From: an uncultured Nioella sp.
Lineage (GTDB): Bacteria; Pseudomonadota; Alphaproteobacteria; Rhodobacterales; Rhodobacteraceae
Assembly (NCBI GenBank): GCA_947498125.1
Contig: CANMJH010000004.1
Span: 186,001 to 250,000 of the forward strand
Length of the DNA: 64,000 bases
Reading direction: 5' to 3'
The notes beneath the pieces are model-generated. The model saw only the letters and a program-made list of their open reading frames with translations. It made no database searches and was not told where the DNA came from. The position numbers were made by a program, and so were the translations under genes. Below, one piece after another: positions 8,432 to 16,386 of the stretch (its first letter is position 1; each line of letters opens with the position of its first letter).

Positions 8432-10180
8432 TCACATATCGGCTGGTGCGGCGTCCTCAAGTCGAAGTTGCACACTTTGACGGCCCTGCCAGTGGTTGAT
8501 CTCGATTCGGCCTGCAAGGTGAAAGGGGCGGCCGTTATGGGCCTCAAGCGCAGCGGCAAGGCCGGTGGCGCGGGCGTTAAAGGCAATGGCGTCCAATGTC
8601 ACAGGGCCACCATCGGAAAAGCTGAGTTTTAAATGGCCTTCGCCGACAGGTTTTGTGAAGCGGATCGATTGGGCGGGAAAGACAAAACGAGGGGCAGGGG
8701 CGCTTGCGCCAAAGGGGCCTGCTGCGTCTAGCTGTTCGATCAGGTCTACCGTTGCTCCGCCAGGCATCAGGACGCCGTCGACCCTCAGATCGGCCGGGCC
8801 TGTCGCGCCCGCGCCTTGACGGTCCAGCAGCTCAGAAAGGCGCGCCATGGCAGGTTCCAGTTGCGCTCGTGTCAGGCTGAGGCCCGCGGCCATTTTGTGC
8901 CCCCCTCCTTTTACCAAAAGGCCCTCGGCGGCGAGCTTCTGGATCGATGCGCCAAGATCGACACCGGGGATGGAACGGCCCGACCCTTTGCCATCATCGC
9001 CATCAAAGCCGATCACAATGGCGGGGCGGTTTGTGGCCTCCTTCAAACGCGAGGCGACAATGCCGACCACGCCGGGATGCCAGCCATCTTCGGCGGCCCA
9101 GACCAAGGGCGCTTCAAGCCCGCGTTCCTCTGCTTGGGCAAGCGCGGCTTCACGGACCCGCGCTTCAATCTCACGCCGATCGGTGTTCAGCAGATCAAGG
9201 CGGGCGGCCATGTCACGGGCCTGTGACGGGTCAGCAGTGGCCAAAAGGCGCGCGCCAAGATCGGCCTCACCGATGCGACCACCGGCATTAACCCGAGGGC
9301 CAAGGACAAAGCCAAGGTGGTAAGAGGTGGGCGCGCGGTCGAGCCGCCCGACATCTGCAAGTGCGACAATGCCGGGGCGCTGGCGGCGAGCCATGATCTT
9401 CAGACCCTGCCGCACAAAAGCGCGGTTCACGCCAACCAGCGGCGCGACATCGGCGACTGTGGCCAGTGCAACCAGATCCAACATCGCCATGAGGTCAGGG
9501 CCTTTTGCGCCGGCCTCTCGCAATTGTCGGCCTGCTTCGACCAACATCAAGAACACTACGCCCGCGGCGCAAAGATGCGCCAGTTCGCCGGTTTCATCTT
9601 GCCGATTGGGGTTTACTACGGCCACACAATCAGGAAGATGAGCTTCGGCCAAATGGTGGTCGAGGATCATCACATCTGCGCCTATGGCGGCAGCAACCGG
9701 CCCATGGCTAAGAGTGCCACAGTCAACACAGATAATCAGGTCATGATCACGGGCAAGTGCGGCCATTGCCTCATCATTGGGGCCATAGCCTTCGTCGATG
9801 CGGTCAGGCACATAGAGCGTTGCGGACGCACCCATTTGGCGAAGCCAATCAATTAAAAGCGCTGCTGAGCTGCCGCCATCGACATCGTAATCGGCAAAAA
9901 TGGCAATGCGCGCGCGCGCCTTTACAGCCGCCAAAAACTGGGCGGCTGCTTTTTCCATGTCTTTCAACCCGCGTGGATCGGGCAGAAGATCGCGCAAGGC
10001 AGGCGCAAGGAAGCTGTGCGCGCGTTCCGGCCCGACGCCTCGACGGGCAAGAATGCGGGCGACGGGCGGGGGCAAATCGGTTTTTTGAGAGAGAGCCTCT
10101 GACAGGCGCTCCTCTTCATTCGACAAGCCAACCCACCGGCGTCCGGTGATCGATGATGAAACATTCAGAAAATCCGCCAT
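8432..10180 (-). CDS. recJ: Single-stranded-DNA-specific exonuclease RecJ
   Basis: This 582-residue protein carries the DHH phosphoesterase motifs in order: DYDVDG at residues 97-102, CVDCGT, the DHH signature in ILDHHLAEAH (about residue 175), and a DHHA1 motif GGGHKMAAGLSL in the C-terminal half. RecJ degrades single-stranded DNA 5' to 3' in recombination and mismatch or base-excision repair. Length and motif spacing are normal. It follows hom, glpX and an isochorismatase-type gene on the same strand. The ATG at 10180 has only a weak ribosome-binding site. Confidence 0.96.
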   Translation of the reverse strand: MADFLNVSSSITGRRWVGLSNEEERLSEALSQKTDLPPPVARILARRGVGPERAHSFLAPALRDLLPDPRGLKDMEKAAAQFLAAVKARARIAIFADYDVDGGSSAALLIDWLRQMGASATLYVPDRIDEGYGPNDEAMAALARDHDLIICVDCGTLSHGPVAAAIGADVMILDHHLAEAHLPDCVAVVNPNRQDETGELAHLCAAGVVFLMLVEAGRQLREAGAKGPDLMAMLDLVALATVADVAPLVGVNRAFVRQGLKIMARRQRPGIVALADVGRLDRAPTSYHLGFVLGPRVNAGGRIGEADLGARLLATADPSQARDMAARLDLLNTDRREIEARVREAALAQAEERGLEAPLVWAAEDGWHPGVVGIVASRLKEATNRPAIVIGFDGDDGKGSGRSIPGVDLGASIQKLAAEGLLVKGGGHKMAAGLSLTRAQLEPAMARLSELLDRQGAGATGPADLRVDGVLMPGGATVDLIEQLDAAGPFGASAPAPRFVFPAQSIRFTKPVGEGHLKLSFSDGGPVTLDAIAFNARATGLAAALEAHNGRPFHLAGRIEINHWQGRQSVQLRLEDAAPADM

Positions 10181-10399
10181 GCCGCTTTATGTCTGGGGAT
10201 GAACAAGGTTGCAATCGTGCCAGTGTGACCATGGTAAGATCACGGCCGAAAAATGCATGGTTATCTGGGTCAAAATCAGCGCATTGATGACGTAGAATTT
10301 CACGCACTTCCGCGAGGTTTATCAAGCCGGTTTGGACAATTCAAAGAATGTTCATTTCGGCGGCTTATCCGAGCGGACAGCAACAATTGGCCGGGCGCT

Positions 10400-10963
10400 T
10401 TAGGGGCCTTCCTCAAGAATTGCATCAGTGCTCATCACCCGTGCAAATTCGCCGTGAATATGGCTAAGCGCAGCGGTGTGAATCTGCTCAGCGCTCGGGG
10501 CGTCGAGGCCTTGAGACCAACCGGTATTAGCGTTGAACTCAAATGCGGCAGTTGCGTCATGCGAAAGACGGACGTCAAAGCCAAGATTTGCGCCCATGCG
10601 CGTTGTTGTCGACACGCAATGCGGTGTGGTCAAACCGCAGGTGACGATCGCGGTAACGCCAAGATCGCGCAAATGCGTGTCAAGCCCGGTGCCGATAAAG
10701 GCGCTGTTGACCGACTTTTCCAAGATCACTTCACCGGGCATGGGGGTGACCTGTGGTTTGAACCTCGTGCCACCGGTCATTGGTCCTAACGGGCTGTCAG
10801 GCTCTGTGCTGACATGTCGAATATGGACAATTGGCGCAGCATCGCTGCGCCAGCGCTTCAAAAGGCGGCCCGCTTGATCTTCGGCGCCCGGATTATTTCG
10901 TGCGCCCCAGATCGGGTCATTAAACCCGATCTGAATATCAATCAAAATAAGGGCCGAGGCCAT
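10400..10963 (-). CDS. Isochorismatase family cysteine hydrolase
   Basis: The 187-residue product has the Asp-Lys-Cys triad of the family: the Asp in ALILIDIQIGF near the N-terminus, the Lys in EVILEKSVNSAF, and the Cys in TTPHCVSTT, the usual nucleophile context. Members hydrolyse isochorismate, nicotinamide, ureidoacrylate, N-carbamoyl compounds and others; the substrate here is not identifiable. The gene starts two bases after the glpX stop, so it is probably co-transcribed with glpX. Confidence 0.9.
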   Translation of the reverse strand: MASALILIDIQIGFNDPIWGARNNPGAEDQAGRLLKRWRSDAAPIVHIRHVSTEPDSPLGPMTGGTRFKPQVTPMPGEVILEKSVNSAFIGTGLDTHLRDLGVTAIVTCGLTTPHCVSTTTRMGANLGFDVRLSHDATAAFEFNANTGWSQGLDAPSAEQIHTAALSHIHGEFARVMSTDAILEEGP

Positions 10964-10965
10964 AA

Positions 10966-11931
10966 TCAGCTTTCAATCGGGTGGCGATAATTCATGCGCC
11001 GTACCGATCCGGTTTTCGACCGCATAAGGATGGTTTCGGTGGTAATCCGGCCAACCTCGCGTTTGATGCCGGGCAGGATTGATCCCGAGGTCACGCCCGA
11101 GGCCGCAAAGATCACGTCCTGTGTCACCATCTCATCACGGCTGTAGATCTTGTCGAAATCAGTAATGCCAGCTTTGCTGGCACGCGATTTTTCGTCTGCA
11201 TTGCGGAATACCAATTTACCCCACATCTGACCGCCCATGCATTTAAGCGCTGCGGCCGCCAGCACACCCTCAGGCGCGCCGCCTTGGCCCATATACATGT
11301 CGATACCAGTGATATCCGCTTCGGCGCAGTGCATTACGCCTGCGACATCGCCATCCGTGATCATACGGATCGACGCACCGGTTGCACGAACTTCGGCAAT
11401 CATCGCCTCATGGCGTGGACGTTCCAAGATGCAAACGGTGATGTCAGACGGGGCACAGTTTTTTGCAGCAGCCAGCGCTTCGACGCGTTCTGACGGAGAC
11501 ATAGACAAAGAAACTACGTCTTGTGGATAGCCGGGCCCAACCGCCAGTTTATCCATATAGGTGTCCGGCGCGTGCAACATCGACCCGCGCGGGCCCATCG
11601 CAATCACGGTCAACGCATTTGGCATGTCTTTGGCGGTCAGGGTCGTGCCTTCAAGTGGATCAAGGGCGATATCAACACCGGGACCACTGCCCGATCCAAC
11701 TTCTTCTCCGATAAAGAGCATCGGGGCTTCGTCTCGTTCGCCTTCCCCAATGACAACAACACCTGCGATATCAAGTTTGTTCAGCTGTTCGCGCATTGCA
11801 TTTACAGCGGCCTGATCTGCGGCTTTTTCATCGCCGCGCCCGATCCAATCGGCAGAGGCAATCGCGGCCTGCTCGGCAACGCGGGCAAGACCGAGGGAAA
11901 GCATACGGTCATTAAAATCGGTTTTGGTCAT
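10966..11931 (-). CDS. glpX: Class II fructose-1,6-bisphosphatase GlpX
   Basis: The 321-residue protein has the inositol-phosphatase-like metal motif DPLEGT (about residues 88-93) and the upstream metal site GEGERDEAPMLFIGE. Length matches GlpX. It removes the C1 phosphate of fructose-1,6-bisphosphate in gluconeogenesis. The order hom-glpX-recJ on one strand is common in related alphaproteobacteria, and the interposed hydrolase is the only variation. Confidence 0.96.
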   Translation of the reverse strand: MTKTDFNDRMLSLGLARVAEQAAIASADWIGRGDEKAADQAAVNAMREQLNKLDIAGVVVIGEGERDEAPMLFIGEEVGSGSGPGVDIALDPLEGTTLTAKDMPNALTVIAMGPRGSMLHAPDTYMDKLAVGPGYPQDVVSLSMSPSERVEALAAAKNCAPSDITVCILERPRHEAMIAEVRATGASIRMITDGDVAGVMHCAEADITGIDMYMGQGGAPEGVLAAAALKCMGGQMWGKLVFRNADEKSRASKAGITDFDKIYSRDEMVTQDVIFAASGVTSGSILPGIKREVGRITTETILMRSKTGSVRRMNYRHPIES

Positions 11932-12260
11932 TTGGGCAGGTGTCCCTGAAATCTGGTGTGTGTTTGCGCGTATCTAGCCCGGCGGCTTGATCGCGCACAA
12001 GGCGAGGAGGGCCATGTTAGCGCTAGAGGACAAAAAGACGCTTAGGGAAAAGGCAGCATGTATGTGGTTTGCCGGGAATCGGGAGGTCTTTGGATGGCTT
12101 AGGAGTCCAATAGATGCGTTTTAAGACATGTTTTTGAAGACCGTGCTAAAGAACGGCACACATAGCTTTCAAAGCTATCCAATTCAAAAAAAATGGAAGC
12201 GGACGCATCTTTGCGGGATGCTCAGGATCAATCGGTTGATGTGCAGGACCAGTTGGCGCT
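11932..12260. other. Spacer between hom and glpX
   Basis: The 329 bases hold no credible gene and no strong rho-independent terminator. A small imperfect repeat (ATAGCTTTCAAAGCTAT, 12161-12177) is the only structured element seen; it could form a short hairpin downstream of hom. Confidence 0.5.
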
Positions 12261-13547
12261 TTAGAGGTTTTCGATCCGCAGCGCCACAGGTTGGCCGATC
12301 ACCACATCGGTTTTTGGCAAAGCGGCAAGTGCATCCACAAGGTTTGGCGCCGCCGTTTTGTGCGTGACAATCAGCACAGGCGCGTCGTTGCCGCCGTGGC
12401 TGCGCTGACGCATCCGGTCGATCGATATGCCACAATCGCCAAGTGTCGCGGCCAGTTTTGCCAATGCACCAGGTTTGTCTTTCAGGAGAAGGCGCAAGTA
12501 ATAGGGCGCCGCCGCTGCAACCGGGGCTGGGGTGACTTTTTCAAGGCCTTCGGCAGGCTGACCAAATGTCGAAACCCGAATGCCGCGCGCGATATCCATG
12601 ACGTCCGACAGAACGGCGCTGGCCGTTGGGCCTTCGCCCGCGCCTGCGCCGCGCAAGACGATCTGGCCGACCTCGTCGCCTTCGATCACGACCATATTGG
12701 TGCCGCCTTCCAGCTGGCCAAGCGGGCTATCGGCAGGCACCAGACAAGGTGTCATGCGCTGTTCAAGACCGCGGCCCGTCATGCGGGCAACACCCAGAAG
12801 CTTGATCCGGAAACCAAGTTCGGCCGCTTGTTTGATATCTTCGATTGTCACTTGACCGATGCCTTCAAGCGCGACGCCATCGAAATCAACCTGCGTGCCA
12901 AAAGCGATCGCGCTCAGAAGCGCAAGCTTGTGGCCCGCGTCGATGCCGCCCACATCCAAATTTGGATCTGCTTCCAGATATCCAAGCTGGTTCGCCTCTT
13001 CAAAAACTTCGTCATAAGACAGGCCAGCTGATTGCATCCGGGTCAGAATGTAATTGCAGGTGCCGTTCATCACACCCAATACGCGTGAGACTTGGTTGCC
13101 AGCCAGACCTTCGGTCAGCGCTTTGACCACTGGAATGCCGCCCGCAACCGCGGCCTCAAACCGGATCACGGCATTTGCAGCCTCTGCGGCACGTGCCAAA
13201 TCCTGACCATAATGGGCCAGCATCGCTTTGTTGGCGGTGACAACGTCTTTGCCTGCAGCAATCGCAGCTTCGGTTGCTGCTTTGGCAGGGCCATCCGCCC
13301 CACCCATCAATTCGACAAACACATCCACATCGTCTCGGGTTGCCAGCTTAACCGGATTATCTTCCCACGCGAATCCCGCAATATCGACGCCGCGATCCTT
13401 GTTTTTGGACCGGGCCGAGACAGCCGTGATAACAACCGGGCGGCCAGCACGGGTTGCCAAAAGATTGGCCTTTTTTTGCAGGATCTTTACGACCCCGACA
13501 CCAACAGTGCCCAGTCCGGCAATCCCAAGACGTAGCGGCTCTGACAT
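12261..13547 (-). CDS. hom: Homoserine dehydrogenase
   Basis: The start at 13547 (MSEPLRLGIAG) is preferred over an upstream in-frame start because AAGGA lies nine bases before it. The 428-residue product has the NAD(P) motif GLGTVG near the N-terminus, the homoserine dehydrogenase catalytic block (MNGTCNYILTRM...EADPNLDVGGIDAGHKL) and a C-terminal ACT domain (YYLRLLLKDKPGALAKLA), typical of the threonine-regulated monofunctional enzyme. It reduces aspartate semialdehyde to homoserine for threonine, methionine and isoleucine synthesis. Confidence 0.97.
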   Translation of the reverse strand: MSEPLRLGIAGLGTVGVGVVKILQKKANLLATRAGRPVVITAVSARSKNKDRGVDIAGFAWEDNPVKLATRDDVDVFVELMGGADGPAKAATEAAIAAGKDVVTANKAMLAHYGQDLARAAEAANAVIRFEAAVAGGIPVVKALTEGLAGNQVSRVLGVMNGTCNYILTRMQSAGLSYDEVFEEANQLGYLEADPNLDVGGIDAGHKLALLSAIAFGTQVDFDGVALEGIGQVTIEDIKQAAELGFRIKLLGVARMTGRGLEQRMTPCLVPADSPLGQLEGGTNMVVIEGDEVGQIVLRGAGAGEGPTASAVLSDVMDIARGIRVSTFGQPAEGLEKVTPAPVAAAAPYYLRLLLKDKPGALAKLAATLGDCGISIDRMRQRSHGGNDAPVLIVTHKTAAPNLVDALAALPKTDVVIGQPVALRIENL

Positions 13548-13648
13548 GGGGGCAATCCTTCTTGCAGGGTCGTTAACTTCGGTCCCTCTGTTATCGGCTT
13601 CGCGGGGGGGGTGCAACGCGCAGGTTGCGCCTTAGAAGTAAGTTTCGG

Positions 13649-13903
13649 TTAATTGAGAGAGATGGCGCGTAATTGGGCAGCGCGGTAGCGCAGATTGGCA
13701 GCGCGCCATTCAAGGCTTCGCCCGGCATCTTCGGCGGAAATTTGGTTCAACGGCGTTTCAGCGCGCGCCAATAGCGGCCCCAAAGGCACCAGCTCGGGCC
13801 ATTCGGCCTCAAGGGACTGCGCCGTGATCGAAGCATCCACTTCGGGCACTCGAATCGAACAGCCTGCAAGCACTAGAATGATCATGATCGCCGGTATGCG
13901 CAT
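13649..13903 (-). CDS. Small putative lipoprotein
   Basis: The ATG at 13903 gives 84 residues: a short signal (MRIPAIMIILVLAG) and a lipobox LVLAGC with the modified Cys at 15. The mature part is about 70 residues, rich in Ala and charged helices. An AGGGA site precedes the start. A longer frame upstream runs through the divergent TetR promoter and is rejected. I recognise no family. It faces the tetR gene across the palindromic operator at 13975, so it may be in the same regulon. Confidence 0.75.
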   Translation of the reverse strand: MRIPAIMIILVLAGCSIRVPEVDASITAQSLEAEWPELVPLGPLLARAETPLNQISAEDAGRSLEWRAANLRYRAAQLRAISLN

Positions 13904-13974
13904 TGGGTGTCCCTGATTGACCGTCTGAGAATGTGATAACGCGGGGCGGGGGGCAAGGTCCAGCGAGATGGTTG

Positions 13975-13994
13975 AACTGAACGCGCGTTCAGTT
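13975..13994. promoter_or_regulatory. Perfect 20-bp palindrome, TetR operator candidate
   Basis: AACTGAACGCGCGTTCAGTT is identical to its reverse complement over all 20 bases. It lies in the spacer between a lipoprotein gene and a divergent TetR-family gene whose ATG is 12 bases away. Core TGAAC-GCGC-GTTCA resembles the TGAAC-N3-GTTCA sites further right. Autoregulation by the adjacent TetR is the simplest reading. Confidence 0.75.
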
Positions 13995-14005
13995 AAAGGT
14001 GGGGC

Positions 14006-14590
14006 ATGGCACGTAAACAAGGCTCTCATTCGGATATTACCGGCCCCAAGGTTCGCGCAGCGGCGCTGAAGCTGTTCGCAAGTCAAGGCTATGCAGCGGT
14101 CTCAATGCGGGCGATTGCGCGGGAAGTTGGCTTGCAGGCGGGCGCGCTCTACCTTTACACTCCCGACAAGCAAAGCCTGCTGTTTGATTTGATGCGCGAT
14201 CATCTTGAGGATTTGTTGGCCGCTTGGGCCCCCGAAGCCGAGCCTGGCCCCGAAGCGCAGCTAGAGGCGTTTTGTCGTCACCATATCCGATACCATCTGG
14301 ATCGGCCCGAGCTGGTGTTCATTGCCTATATGGAATTGCGCAACCTTGAGCCTGAAAATTTCACCGTGATCGAAGCTTTGCGCCGACAATATGAAACACA
14401 ATTGGAAGAGATTTTGGGTCGCGGCCAAAGCGCAGGCGTCTTTGATATTCCTGACCGGAAGCTGGCAACAATGGCGATTATTGCGATGCTGACGGGGGTC
14501 AATACATGGTACCGGTCAGGCGGCCGGCTGGATCCCGATGAGATTGAAGAGATTTATTGGCAAATGGTGCGCCGCTCGGTTGCAGTGTAG
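14006..14590 (+). CDS. TetR/AcrR family transcriptional regulator (1)
   Basis: The 194-residue protein has the TetR N-terminal helix-turn-helix (AALKLFASQGYAAVSMRAIA then REVGLQAGALYLYTPDKQSL, residues about 17-58) and an alpha-helical ligand-binding C-terminal part. It is followed 49 bases later by a second TetR gene. A perfect palindrome immediately upstream suggests autoregulation. The ligand is unknown; TGAAC-type operators and this domain shape are seen in acyl-CoA or lipid-responsive TetRs, but that is only a hint. Confidence 0.92.
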   Translation: MARKQGSHSDITGPKVRAAALKLFASQGYAAVSMRAIAREVGLQAGALYLYTPDKQSLLFDLMRDHLEDLLAAWAPEAEPGPEAQLEAFCRHHIRYHLDRPELVFIAYMELRNLEPENFTVIEALRRQYETQLEEILGRGQSAGVFDIPDRKLATMAIIAMLTGVNTWYRSGGRLDPDEIEEIYWQMVRRSVAV

Positions 14591-14609
14591 CGCGATTTCC
14601 CCCTAAGAT

Positions 14610-14624
14610 TTGAACGAGGTTCAA
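14610..14624. promoter_or_regulatory. Palindrome TTGAAC-GAG-GTTCAA, operator candidate for the second TetR gene
   Basis: This fifteen-base inverted repeat with six-base arms and a three-base centre ends 15 bases before the ATG of the second TetR gene. The core TGAAC-N3-GTTCA is the same as two sites ahead of the pspA-like gene, suggesting one regulator. Confidence 0.7.
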
Positions 14625-14639
14625 GAAAAAGGGTGGGAC

Positions 14640-15239
14640 ATGGCCGGAAAACGCGAAGAAAAACGCGCCGCATTGCAATTGGCATTGGTGGAAGCGGCGG
14701 AAGCGCAGATAGCGGCAGAGGGGCTGGCCTCGGTCAAAGCGCGGGATTTGGCGCGCGAAGCTGGCTGTGCTTTGGGCGCAATCTATAACGCATATGAGGA
14801 TCTAAACGCGCTGTTTATGGCCGTGAATGGGCGCACCTTCCAAGCATTGGGCGCTGTCGTGACCGAGGCGGTGGAAGGCAGCCAAGGGGCGGGCCCGCAT
14901 GAGCGGCTGATCGCGATGTCTAATGCCTATCTGCAATTTGCCTCGGATAACCCAATGCTCTGGCGCGCGCTTTTTGATCTCAAAATGTCCGCCGATAGCC
15001 CGGTTCCTGATTGGTATTTGGCCGCTCTCGATGGGCTTTTTGCCAATATCACTAAGCCTCTGTCAGAGATTTTCCCTGATATGGATGAAGAAGAATTAGG
15101 CCTGATGACACGGGCGCTGTTTTCTTCGGTGCATGGCATTGTCTTGCTGGGCCTTGAGCAACGTATCTCGGGCGTGCCGGTGGATCAGATCCGACGCATG
15201 ATCGCGCAGATCCTTTCTCAAATCGGAAATCCTGTCTGA
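14640..15239 (+). CDS. TetR/AcrR family transcriptional regulator (2), WHG-type C-terminal domain
   Basis: The ATG at 14640 ([13 protein letters not shown]) follows a GGGTGGG site and gives 199 residues; a TTG at 14610 lies inside the palindrome and is rejected. The helix-turn-helix is at about residues 30-60 ([20 protein letters not shown]). The C-terminal half contains [14 protein letters not shown], resembling the TetR WHG ligand-binding domain. The next genes downstream are a PspA-like protein and a YiaA-like protein, whose promoter carries two copies of the same palindrome core. Confidence 0.9.
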   Translation: MAGKREEKRAALQLALVEAAEAQIAAEGLASVKARDLAREAGCALGAIYNAYEDLNALFMAVNGRTFQALGAVVTEAVEGSQGAGPHERLIAMSNAYLQFASDNPMLWRALFDLKMSADSPVPDWYLAALDGLFANITKPLSEIFPDMDEEELGLMTRALFSSVHGIVLLGLEQRISGVPVDQIRRMIAQILSQIGNPV

Positions 15240-15273
15240 CGCAACGTCATTAAACGCCGTTGAATTTCATTAT

Positions 15274-15286
15274 TGAACAGTGTTCA
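15274..15286. promoter_or_regulatory. Palindrome TGAACA-G-TGTTCA upstream of pspA-like gene
   Basis: This thirteen-base inverted repeat has six-base arms and core TGAAC-AGT-GTTCA. It is spaced 34 bases from a second copy. The position, 61-73 bases before the pspA-like ATG, fits a promoter or operator site. Confidence 0.7.
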
Positions 15287-15307
15287 CGAATTGCTATGTT
15301 TAAAAAA

Positions 15308-15320
15308 TGAACAACGTTCA
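15308..15320. promoter_or_regulatory. Palindrome TGAAC-AAC-GTTCA upstream of pspA-like gene
   Basis: This second copy of the TGAAC-N3-GTTCA core lies 27 bases before the pspA-like ATG at 15347. The two copies probably bind two TetR dimers. Confidence 0.7.
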
Positions 15321-15346
15321 AAAGTGTGTGGCGGGAGATTTGGGAA

Positions 15347-16018
15347 ATGTTTAACACCTTCAGAACGCTCATGGTTGGGGCCTCGGCCCGCGCCGATGAG
15401 CGGTTGAAAGACATCTATTCGATTGAGTTGATCGAGCAAAAAATTCGGGAGGCAGAAGCAAGCTTGAAAGCTGCGAAACTGACGCTTGCCAGCCTGATCC
15501 AGCGCGAACGGTCAGAGACCGGACAGATTGATGGGCCGGAAGGCCGGATCACCGATTTGACCGAGCGCACCAAGGCCGCCCTAGTGGATGGGCGCGAAGC
15601 TTTGGCGGGCGAGGGCGCGCAGGCAATTGCCAATCTAGAGAACGAAATGCGGGTGCGGAGTGAAACCCGCGCTCGCATTGAGGCCCGGATCTTGCAACTG
15701 CGCCAATCGGTCGAGGCTGCCAGTCGGCGCATCATAGACCTAAAGCAAGGCGCGATTGCTGCCAAAGCGGTGCGGCGTGAACAAGACATGCAGCGGCGCC
15801 TCAACCGCACTGTGACTACAAGCAGCGCGATCAACGAAGCCGAGGAGCTTATCGGGCGGGTGATGTCGCGAGACGATCCGTTCGAGCAAAGCCAGATCTT
15901 GTCTGAAATTGACGCATCTCTGGACGGGAATGGCGCCGCGGAACGGATGGCTCAGGCGGGCTATGGAACACCTGAAAAAACCACTGCAACGGACGTGCTA
16001 GCGCGCCTGAAATCATAA
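15347..16018 (+). CDS. PspA/IM30 family phage-shock-like protein
   Basis: The start at 15347 (MFNTFRTLMVGASARADERL) follows GGGAGA and gives 223 residues. The sequence is almost wholly helical, with long charged coiled coils (residues about 30-165) and the N-terminal amphipathic segment typical of PspA/IM30. Such proteins oligomerise on the inner membrane and protect it under stress. The neighbouring YiaA-like gene 21 bases downstream and the TetR-type operators upstream suggest a TetR-controlled envelope-stress unit, unlike the PspF-controlled operons of enterics. Confidence 0.85.
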   Translation: MFNTFRTLMVGASARADERLKDIYSIELIEQKIREAEASLKAAKLTLASLIQRERSETGQIDGPEGRITDLTERTKAALVDGREALAGEGAQAIANLENEMRVRSETRARIEARILQLRQSVEAASRRIIDLKQGAIAAKAVRREQDMQRRLNRTVTTSSAINEAEELIGRVMSRDDPFEQSQILSEIDASLDGNGAAERMAQAGYGTPEKTTATDVLARLKS

Positions 16019-16039
16019 ATTTACGAAGGGGACTACAAA

Positions 16040-16318
16040 ATGAACACGACACATAACGACAACAGCCTCATTATTCTTCTCAACATCTGCGGCGTGATTG
16101 CGGCTTACGGTTTGCTAGGCCTCTCGCTTTACATGTCGCCGGATGTGCCACTTTCAACCAAGGGCTATTGGGGTATGGGGATTATCCTGCTGACGCTCAG
16201 TCTGATTAATGTTGTGAAATACCGGTTTGATATCCGGTCCTCGGAAGACCGCATTCGCAAGATCGAGGATGCAAAGAATGAAAAACTGCTTGAGGATGTG
16301 CTCGCCGAACCAAAGTAA
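16040..16318 (+). CDS. YiaA/YiaB-type two-helix inner membrane protein
   Basis: The 92-residue product has two hydrophobic helices (about 9-33 and 42-60) joined by a short loop containing STKGYWGMGI, then a cytoplasmic charged tail (KYRFDIRSSEDRIRKIED). This matches the YiaAB two-helix domain, in which a TKGYW-like loop and an N-x-K-Y-R-x-D end are conserved. Function is unknown. It is the last gene of the PspA-like operon and is followed by a strong terminator. Confidence 0.8.
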   Translation: MNTTHNDNSLIILLNICGVIAAYGLLGLSLYMSPDVPLSTKGYWGMGIILLTLSLINVVKYRFDIRSSEDRIRKIEDAKNEKLLEDVLAEPK

Positions 16319-16334
16319 CTTAGGTCAATACGAA

Positions 16335-16373
16335 AAAGGCCCCGCACGTTTCTGACGTGCGGGGCCTTTCTTT
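16335..16373. terminator. Bidirectional rho-independent terminator
   Basis: A 15-base perfect stem (16335-16349 with 16355-16369) encloses a five-base loop. T-runs on both strands flank it. It sits between convergent yiaA-like and glyA genes and serves both. Confidence 0.95.
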
Positions 16374-16386
16374 AAACGTTGGGCGC

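Noticed and set aside
10116-10325. 69-codon minus-strand frame upstream of recJ (INLAEVREILRH...)
   Set aside because: It looks somewhat protein-like but overlaps the recJ start in a different frame, has no ribosome-binding site and no recognised family, so I did not list it.
12291-13031. 246-codon plus-strand frame opposite hom
   Set aside because: It lies wholly antisense to the well-supported homoserine dehydrogenase gene, has no family motif or ribosome-binding site, and its composition is that of a reverse-frame shadow.
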